Origin: Euwallacea fornicatus
Lineage: Eukaryota > Arthropoda > Insecta > Coleoptera > Curculionidae
Direction: 5' to 3'
Assembly: GCF_040115645.1 (NCBI RefSeq)
Contig: NC_089556.1
Coordinates: forward strand, 3,410,001 to 3,474,000
Length of the DNA: 64,000 nt
Positions 23,968 to 36,545 of this stretch are shown here, one piece after another; within the stretch, counting starts at the first letter, position 1; the number at the start of each line of letters is the position of its first letter. The notes under the pieces are model-generated. The model was given only the letters and a program-made list of their open reading frames with translations, searched no databases and was not told where the DNA came from. A program made the translations under genes and the position numbers.

Positions 23968-24646
23968 TTTCTGTACGTTTTTGTCATTAACTAACTGTTT
24001 TTTTTCTGCTGAATATACAATATGAGTCACAATCTTTCGTCTTGTGAGTTCGAATCGGAAGAAAAGCGGGTATGGTTGCAGAAAGAAATCCTATCATCAT
24101 TCACTGACACCACAACATAATAATTCTTTTGTCCAGAACTAATTCCGCCATGTCCGTCATTTTCCCTAACACAAGTTTGTGCAATTACTGTTTATTGATT
24201 ATATTTATTTTTGTATAGGGTCATAATATATCAAAATAAAAAATATTCAACACACCCAATAATGATGTCTTTGAATGCTAGTAATGGAAATTTTTTTTAT
24301 AACTGTATGAATCCTTTATTAAGGCGTCTCTTGAAATATTTATTGTTGCTTTAGTATTTTATTTTAAAGTTAATAAAACTATAATTTTTGTTTACGCGAT
24401 CTTTACTTAGTTGACCTTCAATTGTTAGCTAAATACCTCCACCATAAATTAAAAAACCCTTATCAGTCTCTGTCAATTGTCATCATCAGCTGATCTCTCG
24501 CTAATAAATTTTGAGGTGGCTCTGTTTTTATTTTGATTCCCAGACATTTCCGAAAACAGTTTTTACAAATTTTAATTTCCTATTAATTTGTAGTATTCAC
24601 GCCCATGGAAAAATCTTCCCCTAACTAATTTCTTTAAAATTAAAAT
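23968..24646. other. Spacer between J-protein gene and ZAD-ZNF gene
   Basis: It contains a short frame at 24022-24120 that could be the missing final exon of the J-protein gene. The rest looks like 3' UTR and promoter sequence without identifiable motifs. Confidence 0.35.
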
Positions 24647-25833
24647 ATGAATTTTCAAAACGTCTGCAGAACATGCCTTCAAACTCCCAAAAGTGCAAAA
24701 ACAAAAAACATATTTGAAGAAGCAAAGCATCTTTTAGGAAAAATTGAAGCAATTTCTTCTGTAGTGGTATGACTTTAGTCTGATTGTAATGCTGCTGGTT
24801 TCTGCAATCTTTTTACTTAGCGTAGAAATGAATTTCAGATTGAAGAAAACAGCGAACTTCCAAGTCAAATTTGTGAAGAATGTGTCACCAACATCAATCA
24901 TTTTTACAACTTCCGCAAAGTAATTATTAACACTGATCTCGACTTAAAAGCCCGACTGGAAAATTTAAAACAAACTAACTATGCATTTAAACCTCGCAAT
25001 AATACCAATGGAAATACCAATTTTAAAATGGAGAATTTAATTGATGAAATAGACATTAAAGTGGAAAATTTAGACCCTGAGTTTGACGTGCCTGTACAAG
25101 GTGAATATCAAGAGCCTCTACTACCAGTTAAAGAAGATAGTGGCAATGGACCTAAAGGAATTTATCAATGTACAAAATGTGAATTGCAATTTGACACTAG
25201 AGTAAGGCTTAAGAGGCATAAAAAATCTGCGCATATAACTGCAGGAATTTGCAATATTTGTGGCAAGGTAGTTAGGTCTGACAATTTAAGTAAACATGTG
25301 AGAATGCATTCAGAAGATCCTGTTAAGTGCCCAGAGTGTGGGAGGGGGTTTAAAAATAATGAGTCTATGAGATCACACAAACTCCTTCATAAAAATAAGG
25401 ATGGCTATACTTGTGAGTTTTGCGGAAAGTCTTTTAAACGAAAACAGGGCCATACCAAACACCTCAAACTGCATAAAGGCAAGTAAAAATATGATTTGTG
25501 AGCCACTGAATTTAAAAAATATTACATTCTTTTTTAGACCGGAATGATATGAAAATAACTTGTTCTCAGTGTGGTAAAAGTGTTTATGATATTAAAAGAC
25601 ATATAATGGAAACACATACTGGAAGAAAACCATATATTTGCGAATTTTGCAATAAGGCATTTGCCAGGGGTCATGCCTTAAAAGTTCATAGCAGACAACA
25701 CACAAATGAAAGACCTTACACTTGTAATTATTGTGAAGATACTTTTCCTCAGAAGGTATCTTTAACAACACATTTGAAATCAAAACATGGTATAACTGAA
25801 GTTGCTGATATTAGTGTAAATGTGGGAGTGTAA
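24647..25833 (+). CDS. ZAD-domain C2H2 zinc-finger protein
   Basis: Probable nuclear DNA-binding factor of the insect ZAD-ZNF family, 351 aa. Exons are 24647-24766, 24839-25478 and 25538-25833 (1056 nt, all in frame). The ZAD has its cysteine pairs as CRTC at residues 7-10 and CEEC near residue 53. An acidic linker follows, then fingers with knuckles CTKC, CNIC, CPEC, CEFC, CSQC, CEFC and CNYC. The typical linkers TGRKPY and TNERPY precede the last two fingers. The second intron needs a GC donor: AAAG|GCAAGT at 25478/25479 is the only nearby site that joins the C-terminal fingers in frame, while the overlapping GTAAAA site leads to a stop. A plus-strand AATAAA just after the stop (about 25859) is a likely poly(A) signal. 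Confidence 0.92.
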
Positions 25834-26837
25834 ATCAGAGTTGCATGATTAATAAGAAATAAATTGATTTAAAGTTTTTTAAATGAATAAGTTTTGTTTA
25901 CATTCTCTACCTAGGTAAAGTTTTAAGTTTTATTAACTGGTGTATGTTGTCCTTTTTTGGTATGTAAGAAAAAAACTTATTTGAAGAAGGGAAGGACCTA
26001 GTTCAGAAAATTGAGATAAAGAAATCTATTAATTTCAACAAGTTTTTGTGAAGATCATGGTGCTTTTAATTCAATCTTTAGATTGGGTATCCATGATTAT
26101 TATAATGATAGGTATACTACAAAGCTTAATCTTATTAGGTATAAATGAGATTTTAAAAAATATCATGTATTTTAAAGATAAGGATGCCCGTTTAATAATT
26201 AAAAAAACTTTGCTAACTCAATGGTTGATTGTCAAAAAAAATGTACTACATTTTTGGAGCCTCTAGTTAAATATTCCAATATTTTTCGTTCGTGTTACCT
26301 TCAATAAAATTCATTGCTTAAATTTTAAAAATAAAGAATAATTCATTATTCGCATGTGTGCAAAGGGCACTTGCAGTAATTTTAAAACAGTCACAATGTC
26401 GCATCGTATTTTCGAATTATTTTTTTTGTAATAAAGAATGTACCGAGTTTTTTGACGTTAAAATCTTAACTCCATTATGTTATATTAATGTTTTAAATCT
26501 TTCATCAGTAATAATAACTGAGATCTAACTATATACATCCATTTAGGGACGTCCGGTACAAAGCACTCATTTCACAATAAAACATTTTTATTACTTAAAT
26601 AATAAAAACAATACTTTTTTATATTAAACACTTAGTTCACATAAGTTTATAAAGTAACAATACCTGAACAGAAATTGAACCTGACAGTCATCCTATGCAT
26701 TTACTAAAACTTCATTTTTACCCTCATGTGGCTTTAAATCCTTGACAATCAAGTTTCTTCGTTTGCAATTTCCTTGAAGATGTAACAATTGTTCAAAACC
26801 TGTCCCTGAATTCTCAAGATCTTCTGATTACAACCAT
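25834..26837. other. Spacer between convergent ZAD-ZNF and SMG7 genes
   Basis: The ends of two convergent genes face each other here, so most of the kilobase should be 3' UTR. Minus-strand AATAAA-like signals for SMG7 occur around 26575-26605. A 72-codon frame at 26048-26266 has no homology signal and is not called. Confidence 0.45.
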
Positions 26838-29800
26838 TTAAGTGTCTTGATTGTGGGTTGCACCATTACCTCTAACATTAGGACCCATTTGGTTTTGCTG
26901 ATATTCCAATAGCTGAGCCAGTGATTGAGGTCCCGGACCTCCAAACAATGAATGTTGAGGCCCATTGAAGCCAACGTTATCCGCCATTTTATTTCCCCTA
27001 GGATGATTGGGCACACTGGGAGCCCAACTAGTATTATTGAACAATGAATAAGCTCCAGGGCTTTGTGGAGGCATTTCCTGCATTCCTTGTCTGCCACCTG
27101 GCAGTGTACCTTCTTTTAACATCGCCTGCCTCATGGACATAGAGGACTGAGGCCCCGTTTCGTCACCGAAGTTTCTATTTACACTCCAAGCAGAGCCAAA
27201 CGGATCGTAAGGAGCTCTATTTGAGTTATTTTGAGGGCCAACTTTAACCATCTGTTGTTGATTAATATTATATTGCATTGGTTGTATGTTGTGCGGAAAT
27301 GACATGGTATTATAATTCGAGGGTTCCGGTGGCCTTTGGGCTACAAAACTCTGATTCGGGGGATTCGAAAAGCCTGAAAAATTCGGCTTAACTTCCCCAT
27401 AAGGATTTTGAGCTTGATTTGCAAAATTGGGGTTGCTAGGTTGATTAAAAGTTCCCCACCAAGAATTATGAGGGCCACTTGGAGGTAATTTCAAATCTTC
27501 CCTGCCCCAGGTGTTAAAATGTGGTGGGGGGATATTGAACGATGGAGGGAACTTAACAGGAGGTTGTTGAGGAGGTAGCATATTGGGATTTGAATAAGGG
27601 CCGTTTTTGGAGAATTGCGGCATCATATTATCAACCCCTTTGCCCAAATTTCTGAGATTTGTCAAATAGTCATTTGGGGGTTGACTTTGCTGCTGCTGCT
27701 GCTGAAAAGGAAGGGGTTGTGGAGGGAAAGCCAGGTGGTTTTGGTTGAAACTTTGCGTTCTTACTGGTTGGTTATTTGAGAATTGATTGTTTGGCTGCTG
27801 CTTGGGGGGTATTTGTGGTATAGATGCCTTTAGAGCTTCGAATTTCACCGTCTTATCTTTAACTTCTGATTCTTCAACATTGAATTTGACCTGGTGATTG
27901 GGACAATAAGATCCCAAAGCACTAAAATAATATTTAAAACACATGCCTGCTTACTCTCCTCCATTTTCTTGAAAATACTTTGCAGCACCACATTATGCTT
28001 CGCCCTCTTACTCTTTACTGAATCGTAGAGTTTCAACGTTACATCGCCACCGGTGTTAACACTTTTAACTTCTCGCTCTTCCCTGGATTTTTCAAGGGAA
28101 CCTTGAGGCTTTAATATCCCTGCTTTCTTATCAAATGATGCTATGAATTTATTGGGAATTTTACTAAAAAAAGTCATTTTGAATTAAAAAAACTTACTAA
28201 TTGTAGATTTATCGTCTTTAGGTTCTTGAATTGTAAAAGACTTCATTTCCTCTAAAAGTTCATTTGTGGGATCTGGCTGTGATAAAACAGCTTCAAAATT
28301 AATAACTCCTTTATTTTCAGTCCTATAGGAAAACATAAAATTAACGTAAAATTACGTTTAAAACAATTCCAATACAATTATGAGTAATTTTGGTCCTTTG
28401 CCTATAATTATAATTTGAATTACATTACTTCAAAGGTCAGGTAATTGTATTTTCTAAATACTTTTAAGCAAATACTTGTCCAGCTACGCACACAAAATAT
28501 AAGAAAATGACACTTACTTGGTGATTAGTTTTACTCCATCTAAATCATGATCACATAACCATTTTGCAAAATCTACAATACGTCTCATTCGAACTTTGCT
28601 TTCTACTTCACAATCATCTATGTCCACATTAAAATTTAACTCTTTTAAGTTTTTTTCTAAAGGCAAAAACCCTTGTAAATGCCTGTCTTCTAGGAGAGAA
28701 CTTTTTGAAACTAGAATATGCATATTTAAAAAGAAATAGTGTTTTAATTGTGCTACCTTACATTTATTATAGTTAAAGCCTATTAACAGGCTTTGAGCAG
28801 AATTTACCAATTTACACAAACTAGGCCATATTTGCATTCGTTCTTTAAAAACTTTACATTTCAAAGTATCAGGTTTATTTGTCAAAAAATACATAAGAAT
28901 TTTCACTGAAAAACAAAGTTTTAAATGTCAAAATATGTTTAAATTAATTTTTTTACCTGCAGGTAAGGCGTAATATTCTAATAAGCTCTCCTCATTTTGC
29001 AATGTGTAGATGGGCATTAAAAATGCACTCAGAGACCCTGCAATTAACTGTAAAATTAGATCCTTAATTTTCACTTCGTCATCAGTAAGTTCTTTGTCCC
29101 TTCCCAAATATGTAAAGGCATATAGATTGATAACACTAATTTTTATCAATTCCTTTGTCTTAAAGCTCTGAGTAGCAACAAGTGCTGTCATGACTGAGTT
29201 CAGACTTTTAACTGCTAACTGGGCTTGTTTTATATCAAGCATGGTTTGGAAATGTCCATGAGCACACAGGAAAAGCTGGATATATTCATTTACAGTCATC
29301 TTAGTTTGAATTTTCTCTATTGTACCCTCCTTGTCAATAGCTGAACTTAACACATTTACCAAATTTGTTGTGGATGCAGGGAAAGGAATCTTGACACAGG
29401 TGGCTCGAATATAATAAAAAACAGTAGACAATTTGTCACCCTGACTGGCCTCAAGTAAAGCCAACTGATTATATGGATGCCCACTGTGTGGTGACACCAA
29501 AATTGCTTGTTTATAAAAACTTTCTGCTTGTCTTCTTTGATTTCTGTATCTTGCAATGTCACCCAAATGAACTAAACAATACTGGCAAATGTAGGAACAA
29601 GAAGCAATTTGTGGAATTGTCGCCTGATCATTATTGACAGTTTGCTGCCCATAAATGATGCCTCGCCGTCTAAATGGCAAGTCTATGTCAAAGGCATTGC
29701 AGAGTTCTTCTAAAAGGGATAAATAAAAGCCTGATGCTGACTCTAAAGTCCATGTTAAAAGAGCTTGAAAGTCGGATCTGCGGGAATTCTGTAAGATAAA

Positions 29801-30064
29801 ATATTTTGTGTTGCTTACAAGAAATAGTTTCATAATAATCAAATTACCTTTTTATCCCTTGTCTTTTCTTGCAAATCTGTTATGTGGTTTTTAAAGCCTA
29901 TATTCCAAAGATCAAGTTCTACCTTCTTATCTAGAGCATATTCCAGATCTAGCACTAAAACCTCATGGTATATGTTTTGAAGCTGTTGTTGGTTTTTCCA
30001 GATTTCAGAATCATTTAACAAGTCACTTTTTTTAAGTACTTTAAGTTTCAATTCTTCTGCTTGC
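26838..30064 (-). CDS. Smg7: SMG7, nonsense-mediated mRNA decay factor (5' exon not located)
   Basis: Adaptor that binds phosphorylated UPF1 through its 14-3-3-like domain and promotes deadenylation and decapping of NMD targets. Exons on the minus strand are 30064-29848, 29788-28957, 28905-28762, 28710-28518, 28322-28198, 28140 to about 27950, and a final exon to 26838. The EST1-like domain is unmistakable: RQAEELK, LVLDLEYALDKKVELDLWN, ASGFYLSLLEELC, SCSYICQYCLVHLGDIARYRN, HPYNQLALLEASQGD and TVFYYIRAT. Further on are HLQGFLPLEKN and RRIVDFAKWL. The last exon is proline-, glutamine- and asparagine-rich with a short poly-Q, and ends with the SMG7 tail motifs AYSLFNNTSWAPSVP and LAQLLEYQQNQ. 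The frame upstream of 30064 is open to about 30186 but has no ATG, so a short first exon lies further right. The junction before the last exon is ambiguous (see findings). Confidence 0.92.
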
Positions 30065-32127
30065 CTATAATTGATATATATTAATTTTAAATTTATACCT
30101 TTTTGGCTAAATACTTCAAAATTTGGATTGCTGCTTTGTAACCCATGTTTTGTGTTATTTTTCGGTAAAACTTTGTAATGGTTCAACTAGGTTCAATGTT
30201 GAAAAGATAGAAGCGCGGTTTTGACGTGGTGCACATTAATAATAATTAAAATACCTTTAATTTGTTAATACATTATTATTATTACGTAAAATTAGAAAAC
30301 TAATGGTAAAGGAAAACGCTCAAAACAAATACATGTGATACAACACTGCTTGAGAAGTGTCAAAGTCAGTTTCTGATTTGAATTTGCAAAGATAATTACG
30401 AAATTTTTATAAGTGAGAGAGAGATCGACCGATGTTCGCACCGTTTCAGAGCTCGCAACTGAATACGTCTTTCATATTTTGTTTATTTCCGGTTTTTCTC
30501 ATTGGTTGTGACTGTGTTTGCAAAAAATGGTGGCTTTTGAATCACTTAACGAGCGTCAGATGCTTTAATAAGGTAATTTTTAAATACAGTTTTAGGATTT
30601 AAACAACGCGCAATAATAGTCTAAACAACATATCTTTTATTTATTTCTGAAAATGAATATTTGGCGAATGCTTTGGTCAATTTTCATGCACAACGAAGAC
30701 TCTGAAAGTTGGTTTCTTTTAAAACTGTTGATGGACGCTCATTTATAAAAAAAACGTCTCAATGTCACACAGGTTAAAGAAAATGCAATGTAAAATAGTT
30801 TATTTAATTACGGATTAGTGACTTTGTGAAAATCAGTTTGAGTTCGAAATTTTTAACGTGTATGCAAATATAGATATGTAGGATCATCAAAATGAAGTAA
30901 TAAAATTACAAAGTGCATATTTCAAGCCAATCGACTTTGCGGCCATTCCATTGATTGCAATTGATTATTATAGATAGACCGAGAATGAAATTAAGCAAAA
31001 AAAATATACATTTAGTTTAGACATGTTTGAAAAATTTTTAATTCCAGACTTAAAATAAATTAATTCCTGCCGGAATTAGTCTGATAAACCGGATTGCATT
31101 AAAACAATTTTTTTTGTATCATACGAAGTCAAAAATGTAAAATGTAAAGCAAAACCGTTATATTTGCACAACTGCATAAATTAACAGTTAAGCCTTCATT
31201 GTCACATCAATTAGGAACGATATGTCGAAACGTATTTCGGTATTTTTTAGTTTTTGGTCTCCAAGAAAACCCATAGGAGTTTTTATAAAATTCTCATTTT
31301 TTTAATAAGAGTTAAGCAATTATAACATCTTTGTTTATAGAGCAAGGCTTAATGACATTGCGGAAAGTCTAACCAGAACAAAATTAGTTTTCAATAAAGA
31401 ATATTTTTTCAGTTTTATACGAGGGTGAGGAAAAACGTCCTACACTCGTCAGTCCATAATTTTGTCGAATTTCATCAAATTAACAATATATATTTAATTT
31501 TCGTTGCCTCGTATAACACTAAAAAGATATTGTTTATTAAAAATCAAATTAGTTCCGGTCAAATTTTTTATATTGTATGTATTGTAGTCTATATCGTTGA
31601 CTCTGCGTGAAATGGTGGAAATAGTTTTTCTGATAATATTTATTGTGTTTAAATAATTTGGAGTGTATTCTAGACACAATTTAAATATGAGTATTCAACC
31701 ATGATGATAGAAGAAACATAGAGAATCTTTTTTGTTCATGAAAGTAGACTAAGGAATTTTCAAAGTATGAACTCCTGAAAACTACAAAAAAATGTCCATT
31801 TAGACTATTTTTATAACTAATTTGAATAGGTAGTAAAAGTGTATAGTAAATATTGGTGTGAACAGTGCTATTAGAATTAGGTATCAATCAGTTTCAGGTA
31901 AGTGCATATATGAAATTTTTATAAATATCATATACTGATTATTTTTTCCACACTGGCGTCCCACGAACCACAAAAGCACTTATGTTCGCAATATATAAGA
32001 CAATCGAATTATGAATATTAAAAATTTTGCGCGGGAAAACCTAACTAACATCTATTTAGGCTTTAGTCACCATGAAAAAATTTAAAACACCTCACAGAAA
32101 ATTAAATCTGTGTATTTTTGAAAATAT
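30065..32127. other. Spacer between SMG7 and WDR36
   Basis: The region should contain the missing SMG7 first exon and promoter, probably within 30190-30600, and the WDR36 3' UTR at the right end. A TTG-initiated frame near 30186 is continuous with SMG7 but unsupported as a start. No other coding or repeat structure was recognised in this AT-rich stretch. Confidence 0.4.
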
Positions 32128-35100
32128 TTACATTGTTTTCAAATTTTGTACAACACATATACCATACATTAGTTCGTTTTGTAGTCTTTCCCACACCACC
32201 AAATGGCACTTCCGCACTTCAGGCAGAAACCGCTGTAACATATCATTTTCAGCCACTAAATTACCATGTGATTTCAGGAACACACTTAAATATGCCTCAG
32301 CTAACTCAAAATCCCTGTTTGATTTCAAAATGGAAATAATTAATTTCAAAAATTGCAGCATTAATTTCACTGATCCACCCGCTTCTGGAGCGAGGGATCT
32401 AATTTCAAAATCTATCATTGAAGGTCCTAAAGTTTTGAGGTTGTTCACGCATTCCGTGAAATCCTGCGATTCCAGGGTTTTGTCCAATATTTTCCCAAAG
32501 TCTGTGTAATTAGTAAAGTTCTCTGGCATTAAAAGTTTCCGATGACCCTGTTCAGTTGGTAACACACTGCTTAAATCGAATTGAAAGTTTGTTAAAGATG
32601 AAACTGTTGGGAGGAAAAAGGGGGCTGCTTTCGGTGCTTTCGGGGGCGCTTTCGGTTTGTTACGCTGCTTAATTATATCAATATTAAGAAGATTCTGCCA
32701 TCTTGAGGTTGGTAAACCGGAGAGAGTAAGAAGTTCCTCATTAAGTTGTTCTGGCGATTTAAATTCAGGTTCATCACTTGCTTCTGGAAGTTTATCTTCT
32801 TCTGCATGTTCTTGCAATACCTGAATTGAAAAAAACTCATTGTATATTACTGCAAATTTAGTATATCAAATTAAATTTACCTCAGGTAGTTCAATTAAAG
32901 GAGGTTCTTCCTCAGGCGATACTGCATTTAACGTTATTCTTTGATATAATGTGCGATTAGTCCAGAGGAATATTCCTGCGATTATGGGTTTAATTATTAA
33001 TGACACTCTTTAATAATCTGTAAATACTTACCAAGATAATCCACATGTGCAGTGGCCAGTGTTTCCCCCGTGGGAGACATGTCAATAGAAATAGGGGCTG
33101 CCTCAGTGGTAAACTGATCAATTAATACCCCCGAAGGTATATTCCAAGTACGGATGCTGCAGTCCATTGAAGAAGTAACTTCAAAACCAGAAATATTACA
33201 ATTAAAAATAGATATATATTGCAGTAGTTGGTCTTAAAATTCCTTATTTTATTTTTATATTCAGTGGAATTTACTTTAAATGCTTTATTGTGAATTTTTA
33301 ATTGATTTGGTTTGGAAATTATGTTCTTGCAGTGACGCAAAAAGTTAAATATTTTATATTATTGTACTATTAGATTAGAATGTTTTACCAATTAATCATT
33401 AACTTTAGAAACAAATCACATTATAAGGGTTTAAGGTCAAAGTACAATATAAAAAAATTAGTTAAAATTCCAAAATCATATGAGGATTTATGCATATTAT
33501 ATTATACATTTTTATTCATTCTAAATTTTATACATTTCCTATTTGCAAGAATATTTCTAGTTTGAATTGTTTACTTACTCAACCATCTGGAGTCAGGACT
33601 AAATGTTGCATCAGTCAGCTGAGCCATATGTCCAACAAATTTTCTAACTATTCTCATGGTATCCAAATCCACAATTGACACTGTAAAGTCTTCAAGGGCT
33701 ACTGCTAACATTGAACTCTCTCTATGTGATCGGAAAAATCTGATTGGTTCCTCTAGATTCAGTTTGCTCAACATAGGCTTGCCTTTGCATGTAAATCGCC
33801 AGAATTTCATTATGCCATCACTGGCCCCAGTGACAGTGACTTGATTCAATCCATCTGTAGTTACACCTAAAATATCACTTTAGTGGTAGTTGAATGCAGT
33901 TATTACAGCAGTACTACATACCTCTAATTGAATTTTCATGAGCTTTTGGGTTTCCATAATTATCCCTCCAAATACCAGACTGTATATTAAACCTGTCTAC
34001 ATGTCCAGTGCTATAACCAACAATAACAAAGTTGCCACAATGGCTAAGACATAAACAAGTTGCTTCCACCTCAAGGCCACTGTTCAAATTCTTATTTTGA
34101 AATCTCTCAGGAACCAGCTTCATATTCCCCATCCTGACTTTGTCATAAGACCAGCTTGTGACCATTGACAGCCCTAAGTGAATTGCTGCAATACTGTCCC
34201 ATTCCTTGTCTCTAGTGGTTTCAGATGTGAATTTAATTATTGGAGGCATTTTTAAGGGGTCTTCAACTGCTCTCCCGCGTTTTTTGCTAACTTTTCTGTT
34301 ATAAGAGGCTTTCCCAAGACTTTTGTTGAATTGTTCAGTTTGGGTATTGAAAATACGAAGAGAAGAATCACTGCCAGCACTAAGAATATTATGACCATTA
34401 GCTCCGTGGAATCTAATGTAATTAGGAGAAGCTGAATGGCCTTCTCTAATTCTGAGTAGTCTTGCTCCTCCATCAGGCATGTCAAAAATCCAAAGTTTTA
34501 AAGTGTTATCTGGTGATGAGGTTAAAACTAAAGGCTCATTTGGCAAACATACCATGCCAGTTACAGCACCATCATGAGCTGCCAATAACTGACTGCTCAC
34601 CCTTCTCACCTCTAAGTCCCAAAATACTACATGTCCACAAACACTGCCTGTAGCCATAATTGGATTCCCATCAGACCTAAATGAAATACTTGTCACCAGC
34701 CCCCAATCTTGTTCAAATTCCATTAAGGTTTCATCATATTTTAAATTATGGAGAATAATTCTTCCAGTCACTAGCCCCACAGCAACTATATCTATAGCTG
34801 GAGCCTGTTCAATACAGCTTATCCCAACACTCCAACCTTTAAAAGCAAAAACCATCTTTGTCTTGTTTAAATTCCAAAGCTGCATTTGGCCTTTATCACT
34901 GCCTAACAATATTTTATTTATATAAGTGCTAGGATGCATGAGAGCCGATATGTTGAATGTACAGTGGTCAAAAGTTAATTCAAGGAATATTGTTTCAGAC
35001 TTAATGTCCCATACTTTCAGATTATTGTTTTCGTCTATGGACACTAAATGGGGTCCAAAAGGTATCATTAGATGAATACGGTGACTGTGACCTCTAAAAA

Positions 35101-35435
35101 GTTTAAGTTCATATATGTGACTAGTTCTGCAGTATTGAAACTTACCTGTAAGTGTGTTTTAATTCTGTGCCTCTTCTCCATGCATAAATAACATTTGCAC
35201 ATGCAGTATAAACATGAAATGCATCTGTAGTCATACATGTTATATCTTCAGGATGTAAACCACTAACGCTTAACAGTCCAAAGTGAGAAATTCCATACGT
35301 ATGAAAAGATTTTCCTACGCAAGTTACAATAAGGTTTTCTTTGCGGCTTTTGATATATCGAACTCCTAATGGAATATGGTTGCTCACATACCCTAAGCTA
35401 CGACAGGGTAAAAAAACTTTACTGCCGGGAGGCAT
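32128..35435 (-). CDS. WDR36: WDR36/UTP21, U3 snoRNP (SSU processome) WD-repeat protein
   Basis: Nucleolar component of the SSU processome needed for 18S rRNA processing. Six exons on the minus strand (35435-35146, 35093-33922, 33866-33579, 33178-33032, 32975-32881, 32820-32128) total 2685 nt, 894 aa, with all phases agreeing and length near the family norm. It contains two tandem WD40 propellers; blades end in NLKVWDI, QMQLWNL, HVVFWDL, TLKLWIF and IMKFWRF, followed by SIRTWNI. The C-terminal exon is the Utp21 domain, with SRWQNLLNIDIIKQRNKPK, PFFLPTV and a helical tail. The ATG at 35435 begins MPPGSKVFLPCRSLGYVSN, which aligns with the family N-terminus, supporting this start. Confidence 0.95.
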
Positions 35436-36545
35436 TATTTATATTGTTCAACTGATAGTTAGGCACAGTATTAATGATTTTAGTTGAGTATAATTGTAAA
35501 ACATGTGTTATAAACGTGCTGGATAAATGTAAATAATCAAACGTTGTATTTTGAATGAATACAATAAGTGTGAGGTTATGTTGGGTTGCTTACTTTAAGA
35601 GCACATGAGGAAAATCAAACAAGTCTATCAGGATTTGTATCTTTGTCACATCATGTATAAAAATAAGGAGAGCATTATCGGTTCAGTTGAAAGCGTGTCT
35701 AGCCTTTTCTTTTTCTTCTCGTTTGATCAGTTGATGAAGACGGACAAACTAGAATTTTTAAATAATTACTGAAGAACTGTAATAAATCTTTTTCGCAAAC
35801 TCCAGAAAAGAAGAACCAAAACTATAAAATGAAACTCTTTATTCGCAATTGTAGGACTTAAAAATATAACTACTTTCTACAATTAATTATGAATATATGG
35901 GAATAATATTTTATACAGAGTGTCCAGAAAGAGCGCAAATTATTTTGGGAAAAGATTCCTTAGGCTAAGAAATGACGATTCCGCAGTTGAGCAAAAAATG
36001 GTCAACGTTTCCTTATTCAGATAATGAATTTAAAAAGTTCTTGTTTTTTTTTTAAGATTTTACTTCAGAATTGCTTTAATTTTTCAAGTTTCAATTTTGT
36101 AAATATCCTAAAGTTTAGATTATTCACAACTAGATTTTAAAAATCGTTAACAATTACATGGTGATCCTTTTTATTTGGTCAGTCCCTTTTGCTACACAAA
36201 ACTTTATTATGATTTGAGGCAACTGATCCCTCAATTTTTAAAAATCAACTTTTATCTCAATGACGTAGTTTTTCTAAGTTTCTGTTTAAAAGCAGATTCG
36301 TCTTATTTCCATCTAAGTAATCACTTCCTAAAGTATTTGTGAACCCTTTTTGGACACTCTGGATAATTATATATAAAGTCAATCACATTTTGACATACTT
36401 ACCTATATGAATTTATATTTACCTCTGAAATTAATATTAAATAAAAAGTAGTGAAAAATAGGTAATAATTTTAAAAATTGATATAAAAGTCAAACCTAGC
36501 TCAAAACCGTGTGTCACAATAATTACAGACCATGGTATTAACTGT
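35436..36545. other. Spacer upstream of WDR36 containing one MITE-like element
   Basis: The left part should carry the WDR36 promoter and the right end the 3' UTR of the next gene. Apart from the inverted-repeat element at 35916-36361 no coding or structural signal is seen. Confidence 0.4.
35916..36361. mobile_element. MITE-like element with CAGAGTGTCC terminal inverted repeats
   Basis: The left end CAGAGTGTCCAGAAAGAG and the reverse complement of the right end, CAGAGTGTCCAAAAAGGG, match over about 18 bp with two or three differences. The flanks TTATA and TTATC are also nearly symmetrical. The 446-bp interior has no coding capacity. The size and ends fit a non-autonomous Tc1/mariner-type element. 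Confidence 0.6.

Noticed and set aside
26048..26266. 72-codon plus frame after the second zinc-finger gene
   Set aside because: Ile/Leu/Lys-rich translation of AT-rich sequence with no domain and no splice or promoter support.
27690..27712. CAG/CTG trinucleotide run as an independent microsatellite of note
   Set aside because: It is simply the short poly-glutamine tract in the SMG7 C-terminal exon.
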